From contig JBLNBZ010000056.1 in the NCBI GenBank assembly GCA_050260355.1, positions 1-24,437 of the forward strand: 24,437 nucleotides of DNA, given 5' to 3'. The notes below the pieces were generated by a model. It made no database searches and was not told the DNA's origin. It saw only the letters and a list, made by a program, of their open reading frames with translations. The stretch's first letter is position 1. Each line of letters begins with the position of its first letter. This document shows, piece after piece, positions 1-7,095 of this stretch. The position numbers were made by a program, and so were the translations under genes. Origin of the DNA: CADEFX01 sp050260355 (GTDB lineage Bacteria > Pseudomonadota > Alphaproteobacteria > Rhizobiales > Hyphomicrobiaceae).

Positions 1-48
1 GAGGGTTGCGGGAGTATCGGCGTCGCCAAGCACAGCCGCCCCGCAAAT

Positions 49-77
49 GTCATCCTCGGGCTCGGCCCGAGGATCCA
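49..77. repeat. Intergenic palindrome, GTCATCC...GGATCCA type
   Basis: ATCCTCGGGC (52-61) pairs perfectly with GCCCGAGGAT (65-74) around a 3-base TCG loop, flanked by GTC on the left and CCA on the right. From general knowledge, palindromes starting GTCATCC and ending GGATCCA are abundant between genes in Hyphomicrobiales. No T-tract follows, so it is not called a terminator. Confidence 0.7.
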
Positions 78-129
78 TCTCTCCACGAGCGCACGTCCCT
101 AGATTAGGACAACCGCCCTCCACTGCGTT

Positions 130-163
130 CCCGGAAGCCGCGCTGCCAGCGCGGCTATCCGGG
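130..163. repeat. Strong 15-bp stem hairpin
   Basis: CCCGGA (130-135) plus AGCCGCGCT (136-144) pair with AGCGCGGCT (148-156) plus TCCGGG (158-163). The loop is GCC and there is a single bulged A at 157. The sequence runs on into GGGATCC, linking it to the neighbouring palindromes. There is no T-run on either strand, so a dispersed structured repeat is the better reading than a terminator. Confidence 0.7.
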
Positions 164-248
164 ATCCTCCCCGCTCGACCCGACCTCCGCCTCACCACGC
201 GCATCCATCGACGCGCGATGGTTCGGCTCTGCGCGCCACACTCCCCAC

Positions 249-280
249 TTGCGTCATCCCTGCGCAGGCAGGGATCCAGA
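249..280. repeat. Intergenic palindrome, copy related to the one at 10824-10901
   Basis: ATCCCTGC (256-263) pairs with GCAGGGAT (268-275) around a GCAG loop. The left flank TTGCGTCATCCCTG (249-262) and the right flank GGGATCCAGA (271-280) recur exactly at 10824-10837 and 10877-10886, which identifies both as copies of one dispersed family. Confidence 0.75.
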
Positions 281-610
281 CGCGTATCCGCTTGTGCTGC
301 ATGAATTGAGCGCGCTGGGCCTTGCTCGGCAGCGCCCCTTTCCGCAGGCGGGAGAGGAAGCCCCAAATCTCTGGATTGAAATGCGTTACCCATGGCCTGG
401 ACGAGGCGGTCACCCATCTGCCGATCCGACAAAGCCGGTGCCGTGTCGTCCGCCATCGATGCGCTGGCCCTTGATTTTCCAACCACCATAATGATGTTCG
501 CGCGACCGCCCGATTCCGGCGCCTGGACGAGCATTCCCGCCGATCGCGAGGATGACGAAGCTGTCGATGGCCGCAGCCTTCCGACTGCGACCAATCCGCC
601 CCAACCGTGA

Positions 611-639
611 TTGACACGACGCCGCAGGGGGCGTATCAA
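611..639 (+). promoter_or_regulatory. Predicted sigma70-type promoter of argD-argF-hslO
   Basis: A perfect TTGACA -35 box (611-616) is followed after 17 bases by TATCAA (634-639), a 4 of 6 match to the -10 consensus. Transcription would start near 646, giving a leader of about 55 bases before argD. Optimal spacing and the perfect -35 box make this the clearest promoter in the window; the start site itself is inferred. Confidence 0.6.
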
Positions 640-652
640 AATTGCTTCACCG

Positions 653-677
653 GCCGCCACCGCAGGCGGCTTTTTTT
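653..677 (+). terminator. Intrinsic terminator-like hairpin in the argD leader
   Basis: GCCGCC (653-658), loop ACCGCA, GGCGGC (665-670), followed directly by seven T (671-677): the classic layout of a Rho-independent terminator on the plus strand. It lies between the predicted promoter and the argD start codon. No plus-strand gene ends upstream in the window, so it may act as an attenuator or a 5' stabilising hairpin rather than an ordinary terminator. Confidence 0.65.
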
Positions 678-700
678 CGTTCCAGACAGAGGGCCTAGCC

Positions 701-1945
701 ATGTCTGCGCCCGCCGCACTCACGCCATCCTCGTCCGCCGCCAGCAAGCCGGGCAAAGGCCCGTCACCCGCCGTGATGGGTACCTACGCGCGACAGGACG
801 TGGTGTTCGAGCGAGGCGAGGGTACGTGGCTGCTCGCGACCAACGGCGATCGCTATCTCGATCTGGGCAGCGGCATCGCCGTCAATGCCTTGGGCCACGC
901 GCATCCCTACCTCATCAAGGCGCTCACCGAGCAGGCAGGCAAGCTGTGGCACACGTCGAACCTCTATCGCGTCGCGGGCCAGGAGAAGCTGGCTGAGCGC
1001 TTGTGCCAGCTCACCTTCGCCGACAAGGTGTTCATGTGCAACTCGGGCGCCGAGGCGTGCGAAGGCGCCATCAAGCTCGCGCGTCGCTATCACTTCGCCA
1101 ACGGACATCCCGAGCGCTGGCGCATCATCACCTTCAAGGGCGCATTCCACGGCCGCACGCTCGCAACCATCGCCGCCGCGGGCAACGAGAAGTATCTCGA
1201 GGGCTTTGGCGAGCGCACGCCCGGCTTCGACCTGATGGAAGCGATCGGCGATCTGGAAGCCGTCGAGAAGGCCATCGGTCCGCAGACGGCGGCGATCATG
1301 GTCGAGCCGATTCAGGCGGAAGGCGGCATTCGCGTGTGCTCGACGGAGTTCCTGCGCGGCTTGCGCGCGCTGTGCGACAAGCATGGCCTGCTGCTCGTCC
1401 TCGACGAGGTTCAGTGCGGCATGGGTCGCACCGGCAAGATGTTCGTGTACGAGCGGGCCGGCATTACGCCGGACGTGATGGCCATCGCCAAGGCGATCGG
1501 CGGCGGTTTCCCCGTCGGCGCCTTCATGGCCACCGAGGAAGCGGCCAAGGGCATGGTGCCGGGCACGCATGGCTCCACCTTCGGCGGCAACCCGCTGGCG
1601 ATGGCGGTCGGCAACGCGGTGCTGGACGTGATGACGGAGCCTGGATTCCTCGAGGCGGTCGCGGCCAAGGGCCTGCGCTTCAAGCAACTGCTGGCCGGCC
1701 TCAAGGACGAGCACGGCGACATCATCGAGGAGGTGCGGGGCGAGGGCCTGCTGATAGGCATTCGCCTCAAGCCTCCGGCGGGCGACGTGGTCAAGGCCTG
1801 CATGGCGGAGAAGCTGCTCACGGTCAGCGCCGGCGACAACGTCGTACGCCTGATGCCGCCGCTCAACATCTCCGATGAGGATCTCGCTGAAGGTGTACGC
1901 CGCCTGTCGCGTGCGCTGAAGTCGTTGCCCAAGCAGACTGCATGA
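701..1945 (+). CDS. argD: Acetylornithine aminotransferase (class III, PLP)
   Basis: Transaminates N-acetylglutamate semialdehyde to N-acetylornithine with glutamate as donor in cytoplasmic arginine synthesis; ArgD enzymes often also act on succinyl-diaminopimelate. The 414-residue product shows the class III aminotransferase layout: NSGAEA near 114-119, ITFKGAFHGRT near 143-152, LDEVQCGMGRTG with the cofactor Asp at 235, and the PLP lysine at 264 in AIAKAIGGGFPVGA. The ATG at 701 is preceded by GAGGG (689-693) with a 7-base spacer. An upstream in-frame TTG at 611 is the -35 box and would place the terminator hairpin inside the gene, so it is rejected. About 25 Ser/Ala/Pro-rich residues precede the usual start of homology. 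It is the first gene of argD-argF-hslO; argF begins 4 bases after its stop. Confidence 0.95.
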   Translation: MSAPAALTPSSSAASKPGKGPSPAVMGTYARQDVVFERGEGTWLLATNGDRYLDLGSGIAVNALGHAHPYLIKALTEQAGKLWHTSNLYRVAGQEKLAERLCQLTFADKVFMCNSGAEACEGAIKLARRYHFANGHPERWRIITFKGAFHGRTLATIAAAGNEKYLEGFGERTPGFDLMEAIGDLEAVEKAIGPQTAAIMVEPIQAEGGIRVCSTEFLRGLRALCDKHGLLLVLDEVQCGMGRTGKMFVYERAGITPDVMAIAKAIGGGFPVGAFMATEEAAKGMVPGTHGSTFGGNPLAMAVGNAVLDVMTEPGFLEAVAAKGLRFKQLLAGLKDEHGDIIEEVRGEGLLIGIRLKPPAGDVVKACMAEKLLTVSAGDNVVRLMPPLNISDEDLAEGVRRLSRALKSLPKQTA

Positions 1946-1949
1946 AGCC

Positions 1950-2909
1950 GTGCTGACTCGAACTGCTGCACGAGGTGCCGGCGTCGCGACGCTCCGGCAC
2001 TTCATCGATGTCGATGCTATCGAGCCGCTGACGCTGCGCCGCATCGTCGACATGGCGCACGCCATGAAGGCCGCCGGCAAGCGGCCGCCACCCGAGCTCA
2101 CGCCGAAGGGCATCGAGGACGCCATCCTGGTGATGATCTTCGAGAAGCCCTCGACGCGCACGCGCGTGTCGTTCGACGTTGCCATGCGTCAGCTCGGCGG
2201 CCAGACCATTGCGCTCAACCACACCGACCTGCAGACCGGGCGTGGCGAGCCGATGTCGGACACGGCCAAGGTGCTGTCGCGCTATGTCGATGCCATCATG
2301 ATCCGCGCCAACAAGCACGCGACGCTGACGGAGCTTGCCGAGAACGCCAGCGTGCCGGTGATCAACGGGCTGACCGAGCGAAGCCATCCCTGCCAGATCA
2401 TCGCGGACATCATGACGCTGGAGGAGACCAAGGGCCCCATCGGCGGCCAGACGGTGGCTTGGGTGGGCGACGGGAACAACGTTGCCGCGTCGTGGATCCA
2501 CGCAGCCGTCCGCTTCGGCTTCAAGCTGCGTATCGCCTGTCCGCCGCAGCTCAACCCGGAAAGGGACATTCTCGACTGGGTGAAGCGGGAGGGCGGAGAG
2601 ATCGTGCTGACCGACGACGTCGACGAGGCCGTCAAAGGCGCTGATTGCGTCGTCACCGATACGTGGATCTCGATGGGCCAGACCGACGGCCCGCGGCGCA
2701 AGCAGCTCCTTGCGCCCTACGCTGTCGATGACCAACTAATGGGCAAAGCAGCCAAGGGCGCCGTATTCATGCACTGCCTGCCTGCCTATCGTGGGCACGA
2801 GGTGGCTGCATCGGTGATCGACGGCCCGCAATCGGTTGTGTTCGACGAGGCCGAAAACCGGCTGCATGCACAAAAGGCCATCCTGGCCTGGTGCCTCGGG
2901 GTCGACTAG
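1950..2909 (+). CDS. argF: Ornithine carbamoyltransferase
   Basis: Transfers the carbamoyl group from carbamoyl phosphate to ornithine, giving citrulline. The 319-residue protein has the diagnostic motifs: STRTR (68-72) for carbamoyl phosphate, HPCQ (146-149), SMG (241-243) in the ornithine loop and HCLP (275-278). Length is normal for an anabolic OTC. The start is a GTG at 1950, 4 bases after the argD stop; the ATG overlapping the argD stop is out of frame and quickly closed. No good ribosome-binding site precedes it, suggesting translation coupled to argD. The stop at 2907-2909 abuts the hslO ATG with no spacer, so the three genes form one transcript. Confidence 0.95.
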   Translation: MLTRTAARGAGVATLRHFIDVDAIEPLTLRRIVDMAHAMKAAGKRPPPELTPKGIEDAILVMIFEKPSTRTRVSFDVAMRQLGGQTIALNHTDLQTGRGEPMSDTAKVLSRYVDAIMIRANKHATLTELAENASVPVINGLTERSHPCQIIADIMTLEETKGPIGGQTVAWVGDGNNVAASWIHAAVRFGFKLRIACPPQLNPERDILDWVKREGGEIVLTDDVDEAVKGADCVVTDTWISMGQTDGPRRKQLLAPYAVDDQLMGKAAKGAVFMHCLPAYRGHEVAASVIDGPQSVVFDEAENRLHAQKAILAWCLGVD

Positions 2910-3890
2910 ATGATTACAACTTCCGCAGGGATCGGCGGCGGCGGACAGGAGCTGCCGGACGATCTCGTTTTGCCGTTCGGCACCGTCAAATCGCGGGTGT
3001 CGGGCCGCATCGTGCGGCTCGGCCGCTCGGTCGATACGATCCTGTCCTCGCACGAGTACCCTCCCGTGGTGAGCGAGGCGCTGGGCCAGGCTCTGGCGCT
3101 CACTGCCCTGCTGGGCAATCCGTTGAAGCCCGGCGGGCGCCTGATCCTGCAAACCAAGTCCGACGGTCCGCTCGGCTTTCTGGTTGCGCATTACGATGCG
3201 CCCGGCAAGCTCCGCGGCTATGCCGGCGTTGACGCGGGGCGCCTCGCAGCAGGTACGGCTCGGATCGAGCAGGGGGCCCTGCTCGGCAGGGGCCGCATGG
3301 CCATGACCATCGATCCGGGCGGCGAGCAGGTGAGCCACCAGGGCATCGTCGCCATGGACGGCGGCACGCTGGCCGACGCGGCGCACGCCTACTTCAGGCA
3401 GTCGGAGCAGCTCCCGACCTTCATCCGGCTGGCGGTGGCGCGCCATTTCATCGGACGCGACGCCAATGGCGCGCAGCAGTGGCGCTGGCGCGCGGGCGGG
3501 CTCGTCGTGCAGCATGTGCCGTCTGCCGGCGGCGAGCCCCGTCCGGACGAGACGCCGGAGGAGCGTGACGCGCGCATGCACGGCGAGCAGGACGACGATT
3601 GGGTGCGGGTGCGGCTGCTGGCCTCGACGGTCGAGGACCACGAGCTCCTCGATCCGATGCTGAAGACCGAGCGCCTGCTGCTCAGGCTGTTCCATGAGGA
3701 GGGCGTGCGCGTCGCGCCTGCGGTCGGCATCAAGGCCGAGTGCCGCTGCTCGCGCGACCGTATCCGCGGCTTCTTGCGGGGCTTCTCGGCATCGGAGCTT
3801 GCCGACATGCGCGAGCCGGATGGCGCGGTGACGGTCACCTGCGAGTTCTGCTCGACGAAGTACCGCTTCGAGCAGAACGAGGTAGGCTGA
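2910..3890 (+). CDS. hslO: Redox-regulated chaperone Hsp33
   Basis: Hsp33 is a cytoplasmic holdase activated when oxidative stress releases zinc from four cysteines. The 326-residue product has the N-terminal Hsp33 core, an acidic linker around 208-230, and the C-terminal redox switch: CxC at 278 and 280 and CxxC at 311 and 314. All four ligands are present, so the switch should work. The ATG directly follows the argF stop. Co-transcription of hslO after argD-argF is, from general knowledge, a common alphaproteobacterial arrangement whose rationale is not established. A weak hairpin (CAGCCTC/GAGGCTG, 3914-3931) follows without a T-tract. Confidence 0.95.
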   Translation: MITTSAGIGGGGQELPDDLVLPFGTVKSRVSGRIVRLGRSVDTILSSHEYPPVVSEALGQALALTALLGNPLKPGGRLILQTKSDGPLGFLVAHYDAPGKLRGYAGVDAGRLAAGTARIEQGALLGRGRMAMTIDPGGEQVSHQGIVAMDGGTLADAAHAYFRQSEQLPTFIRLAVARHFIGRDANGAQQWRWRAGGLVVQHVPSAGGEPRPDETPEERDARMHGEQDDDWVRVRLLASTVEDHELLDPMLKTERLLLRLFHEEGVRVAPAVGIKAECRCSRDRIRGFLRGFSASELADMREPDGAVTVTCEFCSTKYRFEQNEVG

Positions 3891-4025
3891 GTACCGTTCG
3901 TTTACCTCAGCGCCAGCCTCTCGCGAGGCTGCACTGCAGCACCGACCTGGAGCCGACCATGGGTGGGCCGCCCATCTCGCGTCCGGCTCCGCTCGAGCCG
4001 CCCGACCCGCAGACACGACATGAGA

Positions 4026-4045
4026 GGCGCCACGTGCGTGGCGCC
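4026..4045. repeat. Strong hairpin between convergent genes
   Basis: GGCGCCAC (4026-4033) pairs with GTGGCGCC (4038-4045) around GTGC, an 8-bp all-matched stem. It lies between hslO (plus strand, ends 3890) and the small secreted protein gene (minus strand, ends 4143), where a bidirectional terminator would be expected. Neither side has a T-tract, so its termination role is only suggested by position. Nothing else recognisable lies in 3891-4142. Confidence 0.5.
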
Positions 4046-4142
4046 GCTCGCATCCCTGCGGTTACCGCGGCCGGGACATTCTTTTGGCTTTTGGTGCCGA
4101 TGAGCTCGAGTACCTTGCTCGGACTTAGCACTTCCGCAGCAT

Positions 4143-4367
4143 TTACTTCCTCTGCCTGGAACCTGGATTGAGGTCTTTGGCTCCGCCTGGCGATTTCTGC
4201 TGGCGGCCGGGTGCGAGGTTCTTCGCACCACCAGGCGTCGTCTGCAATTGGCCAGGGGTGGCGCCGGTTTGACCGGGCGCCGTGTCCGATTTTCCTTTAG
4301 TGGTCTGCGCTTCGGCAGGAAGAGCCAAAAGTGCCGCTGAGATGGCGAGGATTGCAATTCGGATCAT
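4143..4367 (-). CDS. Small secreted Pro-Gly repeat protein, unknown function
   Basis: A 74-residue product with a clear Sec signal peptide: MIRIA start, hydrophobic core to about residue 18, and a likely cut after AEA near residue 19. The mature part of about 55 residues is basic and low in complexity, with a PG dipeptide every 5 to 10 residues (APGQ, TPGQ, TPGG, APGR, SPGG, NPGS) and a duplicated PGGAK-N/D-L unit. The ATG at 4367 is chosen because GGAG lies just upstream at the right distance; a GTG at 4379 would put this GGAG inside the gene. No catalytic motif is visible. It is probably a periplasmic or surface-associated disordered protein. I do not recognise a function. Confidence 0.7.
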   Translation of the reverse strand: MIRIAILAISAALLALPAEAQTTKGKSDTAPGQTGATPGQLQTTPGGAKNLAPGRQQKSPGGAKDLNPGSRQRK

Positions 4368-4645
4368 TGGGAACTCCACGCTGAAACCCCGGCCTCCGCC
4401 ATGTGCGGAGTGTCTGCTCGGAAACCGGCGGCTGTGTGGTTTCGTTCCGGAAAATCAGCGTTGTGTACGGCGCGTTGGCTGGCACGTTAGGCGCGCTCCC
4501 GGTCGATGCGCTTGGCAAGCCGCAGCGTCGACGCCTTGGGCGGAGCGGACGACGAACGGCGAACGCGCGTCACGAGCTCGGCGGATCAGCGGACGTTCCG
4601 CGGTCTGCGGGACCAAAGCCGGTTCGGACCGGGCAGGCATCGCCC

Positions 4646-4984
4646 CTATGACGACAGCCTCACCACCCGCACGTCGGTGCTGGGCTGCGAGATGTAGCGC
4701 ACGGCGAGCAGCTGTCGGCTGCGACGGACGACGGCGCAAACCATCTTGCGGTTCGGATCCTCGTCGTATGCCAGATAGAAATCGTCGGGCACGACCGAGG
4801 CATCCGGCACCTTGATCAGTGCACCGCCTTTCGAGCGATTGAGAATCGTGCAGGCAATGGTGGCGGAGCCGCGCAAGCCCCTCAGCACAGTGACTTTCCC
4901 GGGACTGCGCACCCAAACGCGCATCGACCGGCGGCGCTCGCGCCCTTGTTTCTGCCCTTGTTTCTCCGGGGTCATGTTGGCCAC
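4646..4984 (-). CDS. Single-domain PilZ protein (probable c-di-GMP binder)
   Basis: A 112-residue protein made almost entirely of one PilZ domain. The two signature elements for c-di-GMP binding are present: RxxxR at 18-22 (within the run RERRRSMR) and the D/NxSxxG motif as N49-R-S51-K-G-G54. Such stand-alone PilZ proteins act as cytoplasmic receptors that relay c-di-GMP levels to motility, exopolysaccharide or envelope functions. The first start is a GTG at 4984; an in-frame ATG at 4975 is equally possible, and no strong ribosome-binding site favours either. Upstream lie a 13-bp tandem repeat and a TTACCG/CGGTAA palindrome that could be regulatory. No diguanylate cyclase or phosphodiesterase is nearby. 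Confidence 0.85.
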   Translation of the reverse strand: MANMTPEKQGQKQGRERRRSMRVWVRSPGKVTVLRGLRGSATIACTILNRSKGGALIKVPDASVVPDDFYLAYDEDPNRKMVCAVVRRSRQLLAVRYISQPSTDVRVVRLSS

Positions 4985-4986
4985 GA

Positions 4987-5012
4987 CAAGCTGACAAACA
5001 AAGTTGACAAAC
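4987..5012. repeat. 13-bp tandem direct repeat before the PilZ gene
   Basis: CAAGCTGACAAAC (4987-4999) is followed directly by AAAGTTGACAAAC (5000-5012), 11 of 13 identical. It sits immediately upstream of the PilZ start, inside the expected 5' leader or promoter on the minus strand. Function unknown. Confidence 0.55.
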
Positions 5013-5066
5013 GATGCGGCAGCCTAGGGCGAAAAAGTCGATATCGAATTAACGCAATGCTGGATT

Positions 5067-5080
5067 TTACCGTTCGGTAA
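5067..5080. promoter_or_regulatory. Palindrome TTACCG-TT-CGGTAA, possible operator
   Basis: A 6-bp inverted repeat with a 2-base centre, about 85-105 bases upstream of the PilZ start and about 75 bases downstream of the nitrile hydratase operon end. Its size and TACCG/CGGTA arms resemble TetR-type operators, but no TetR gene is in the window. It could also be a weak hairpin at the end of the upstream operon. Confidence 0.3.
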
Positions 5081-5155
5081 CTTCCGGCAGGGCCGCGTTG
5101 CGCCGGACCGCGCGAGTTACGGCGCAGACCCTGATCGCACCAGGGCGAGGAGCGG

Positions 5156-5557
5156 CTACTTGAAGTCCTCTGGCCGCAGCTCGATCGGCGTGCCGTGCGG
5201 CGTGCGCTCCGCTGCGCGATCCCAGGCGTGGTAGGTGCGGTCCAGCACCTCGGGGCTCGTCAGGCCTTTCGCGGCGACCATCCGCTCCAGCGTCGCGAGC
5301 CAGTGCCGGTAATAGGTGGCGCCGGTGTCGGGATCGCCGGCGGCCTGCGCCTTCTTGATCTCCTCGCCGAGCATGCTGGCCCACTCGCTCCAGGCGAACA
5401 CGCCTCGGCCGTGCAGCGCGACCGCCATCGCGAACGCCTGGGCCTCCCAGGGCTCGCGGAACACCGGCCCTTCGGCATCGCGCGGGATGCTCGGAACAGC
5501 CGCGGTTGCGGCGGCGACTGCGGGATCGAGCCCGGCCATGGCGTCAGGCTTCGTCAC
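5156..5557 (-). CDS. Nitrile hydratase activator / accessory protein
   Basis: A 133-residue protein of the small nitrile hydratase accessory family (P14K/NhlE type), related to the N-terminal region of the beta subunit: it shares the PVFREPWEAQAFAMAVALH pattern and the later YYxxWLATLERMVAAKGL helix seen in beta. In cobalt-type systems this protein escorts the alpha subunit and delivers cobalt by subunit exchange. The GTG at 5557 overlaps the beta stop as GTGA, implying translational coupling; an in-frame ATG at 5539 is the alternative. It is the last gene of the alpha-beta-activator operon, the usual order for cobalt enzymes. Confidence 0.85.
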   Translation of the reverse strand: MTKPDAMAGLDPAVAAATAAVPSIPRDAEGPVFREPWEAQAFAMAVALHGRGVFAWSEWASMLGEEIKKAQAAGDPDTGATYYRHWLATLERMVAAKGLTSPEVLDRTYHAWDRAAERTPHGTPIELRPEDFK

Positions 5558-6213
5558 GCGGCTTCCAGATAGGGCTCGAAGGCGTCGACCGAGACCTTCA
5601 CGGTCGGGTCGGCGTCCGGTCCCCACAATTCGCGGCTGTCGAACGTGACGGTGTAAAGCCACTGCGGGCTCTCTTTGCCAGCCTCGACGAAAGCGTCCGG
5701 ATAGACGTGGCACCCGTGCACCCGCTCGACCGTGCCGAGATGGCCGCGCACGTAGCGCGGCAGGCGCGTGTGCGACTGCGGATGAATGTTCTTGGCGCGC
5801 ACGCGGTCGCCGATGTTGAAGCGGGCCGGTGCGGCTGCTGGCCGTCCAAAGGAGCCGCGTACCAATTGCGTCTCCACATCGGCGGCCGCCAGAGGCTTGC
5901 CCTTCAGCGGCCGCCCGGGAGCCGATGAGCGACCCGCGTCGACCTCCGCGCGGGTGATCAGCCCGCGCGCGACACAGAGGTTCTCGAGCCGGCGGAACCA
6001 CCGCTCGTAGTAGGAGCTGGCGAGATAGGTCTGCGGCGGCAGCAGCTCGATCCAGTAGCGGCCGACGTCGATATTCCACTCTCGCGACGCGGTCATGGCG
6101 CGGCTCATGGCCAGCACCCGGCCCTCCCACGCGGCGTGGAATACCGGCTCGTTGGCCTCCGGCTCGACCTTGCCGAAGCCATCCATCCCGCCCATGTCGT
6201 GAATGCCATTCAT
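5554..6213 (-). CDS. nthB: Nitrile hydratase beta subunit
   Basis: Partner of the alpha subunit in the enzyme that hydrates nitriles to amides. The 219-residue protein starts with the typical MNGIHDMGGMDGFG segment, continues with the WEGRVLAM helix region, YWIELLPPQTYLASSYYERW, and a C-terminal SH3-like beta barrel from about residue 120 (FNIGDRVRAKNIHP, then HTRLPRYVRGHLGTVERVHG). The length is normal. Its ATG overlaps the alpha stop as ATGA, so expression is coupled to alpha. The gene order alpha, beta, activator matches cobalt-type operons. No amidase gene accompanies it in this window. Confidence 0.95.
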   Translation of the reverse strand: MNGIHDMGGMDGFGKVEPEANEPVFHAAWEGRVLAMSRAMTASREWNIDVGRYWIELLPPQTYLASSYYERWFRRLENLCVARGLITRAEVDAGRSSAPGRPLKGKPLAAADVETQLVRGSFGRPAAAPARFNIGDRVRAKNIHPQSHTRLPRYVRGHLGTVERVHGCHVYPDAFVEAGKESPQWLYTVTFDSRELWGPDADPTVKVSVDAFEPYLEAA

Positions 6214-6872
6214 GCTGGCCGCTCCTCGGGACGCTTGGGAAAGCCGGTGCCGATCATGGAGTCCCTGGTCACGAGCTCGGCGAGCTTCTCCTCATCCCAG
6301 CCGTCGGTCCCCTCGGGACGCATCGGCAGCACCATGAAGCGCGTCTCGGCCGTGGAGTCCCAGACGCGGATGTTCGTCGACGGCGGCAGCGAAACGCCGA
6401 AGTCGGCGAGGACGCCGCGCGGGTCCTTCACGGTGCGGGAGCGATACGCGAACGATTTGTACCAGACGGGCGGCAGGCCCAGCACGTCCCACGGATAGCA
6501 GGAGCACAGCGTGCACACGACCATGTTGTGCGTCGCCGGCGTGTTCTCGACCACGATCAGGTGCTCGCCGACCGGGTCGGGAAGCTCGAGCCCGGCGATG
6601 GCCTTGTCCGCATCCTTGAGCAGCGCGGCCTTGAAGGCCGGGTCGGTCCAGGCCTTGGCCACGATGCGTGCGCCGATATGCGGGCCGATCCGGGTCTCAT
6701 AGGCCTCGACGATCTGGTCGAGCGCCGCCGGATCCACATAGCCCTTCTCGGTCAGGACCGTCTCGAGCGCACGCACGCGCAGTTGCAGCTCTGACAGCCT
6801 CGAGCCGTGGTCATGGTCGTGGTCGTGCGCTTGATCGTGCGTATGCTCAGCTTCGTGGTGGTGTCCCGACAT
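6210..6872 (-). CDS. nthA: Nitrile hydratase alpha subunit, cobalt type, His-rich N-terminus
   Basis: Carries the metal site that converts nitriles to amides. The metal-claw motif CTLCSC is at 120-125 (Cys 120, 123 and 125); Thr in the second position is typical of cobalt enzymes, whereas iron enzymes have Ser. It is followed by YPWDVLGLPPVWYKSFAYRSR and the C-terminal IRVWDSTAETRFMVLP block. The 220-residue length is normal, but the first 22 residues form a His/Asp-rich stretch with ten histidines. The ATG at 6872 is chosen for its GAGAGG ribosome-binding site; upstream in-frame codons lack homology. First gene of a coupled operon, divergent from the GYD-domain gene across 223 bases. The related thiocyanate hydrolase gamma subunit is an alternative, but the adjacent separate beta and activator favour nitrile hydratase. 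Confidence 0.93.
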   Translation of the reverse strand: MSGHHHEAEHTHDQAHDHDHDHGSRLSELQLRVRALETVLTEKGYVDPAALDQIVEAYETRIGPHIGARIVAKAWTDPAFKAALLKDADKAIAGLELPDPVGEHLIVVENTPATHNMVVCTLCSCYPWDVLGLPPVWYKSFAYRSRTVKDPRGVLADFGVSLPPSTNIRVWDSTAETRFMVLPMRPEGTDGWDEEKLAELVTRDSMIGTGFPKRPEERPA

Positions 6873-7095
6873 GCGGCACCTCTCGCAATGGGCCGAACAC
6901 TTGAGGCTTCGGCCTTGGCCGGTCACGATCGATACGCCGTCTCCAGGGCCTGCGCAAGCCGTGCCGGGGCATAAGCCGTGCGGGGGCAATTGTCGCGGCG
7001 CCGGCCTCGTGCTGCTCCAGATGTGAATATCGCCTGCGGCCGCTTCGTACTAGCATGGCTGTGGGGACTGAGGGGATCTCCTAGGGAGGTTCACC

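Larger units (their letters stand above)
1..610. other. Repeat-rich intergenic region, no confident gene
   Basis: No reading frame here resembles a known protein. The stretch holds at least three hairpins or palindromic repeats (near 52-74, 130-163 and 256-275) and a looser inverted repeat of the CCTTTCCGC/GCGGGAGAGG kind near 337-357. A minus-strand frame is open from 456 to the left edge, but it runs straight through all of these repeats, so it is more likely non-coding or a gene remnant. Nothing else is recognisable before the promoter at 611. Confidence 0.6.

Noticed and set aside
49..280. CRISPR array at the left edge
   Set aside because: The repeats are palindromes of different sequence and irregular spacing, with no cas gene.
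764..2185. 473-codon minus-strand open frame opposite argD
   Set aside because: It is antisense to argD with its motifs fully accounted for on the plus strand; the translation is low in family resemblance and typical of high-GC shadow frames.
3907..4131. 74-codon minus-strand frame between hslO and the small secreted protein gene
   Set aside because: It overlaps the strong hairpin at 4026-4045, has no ribosome-binding site and no recognisable sequence.
5005..5033. Perfect TTGACA on the plus strand at 5005-5010
   Set aside because: No -10 box at the right distance and no plus-strand gene follows; it belongs to the 13-bp tandem repeat.
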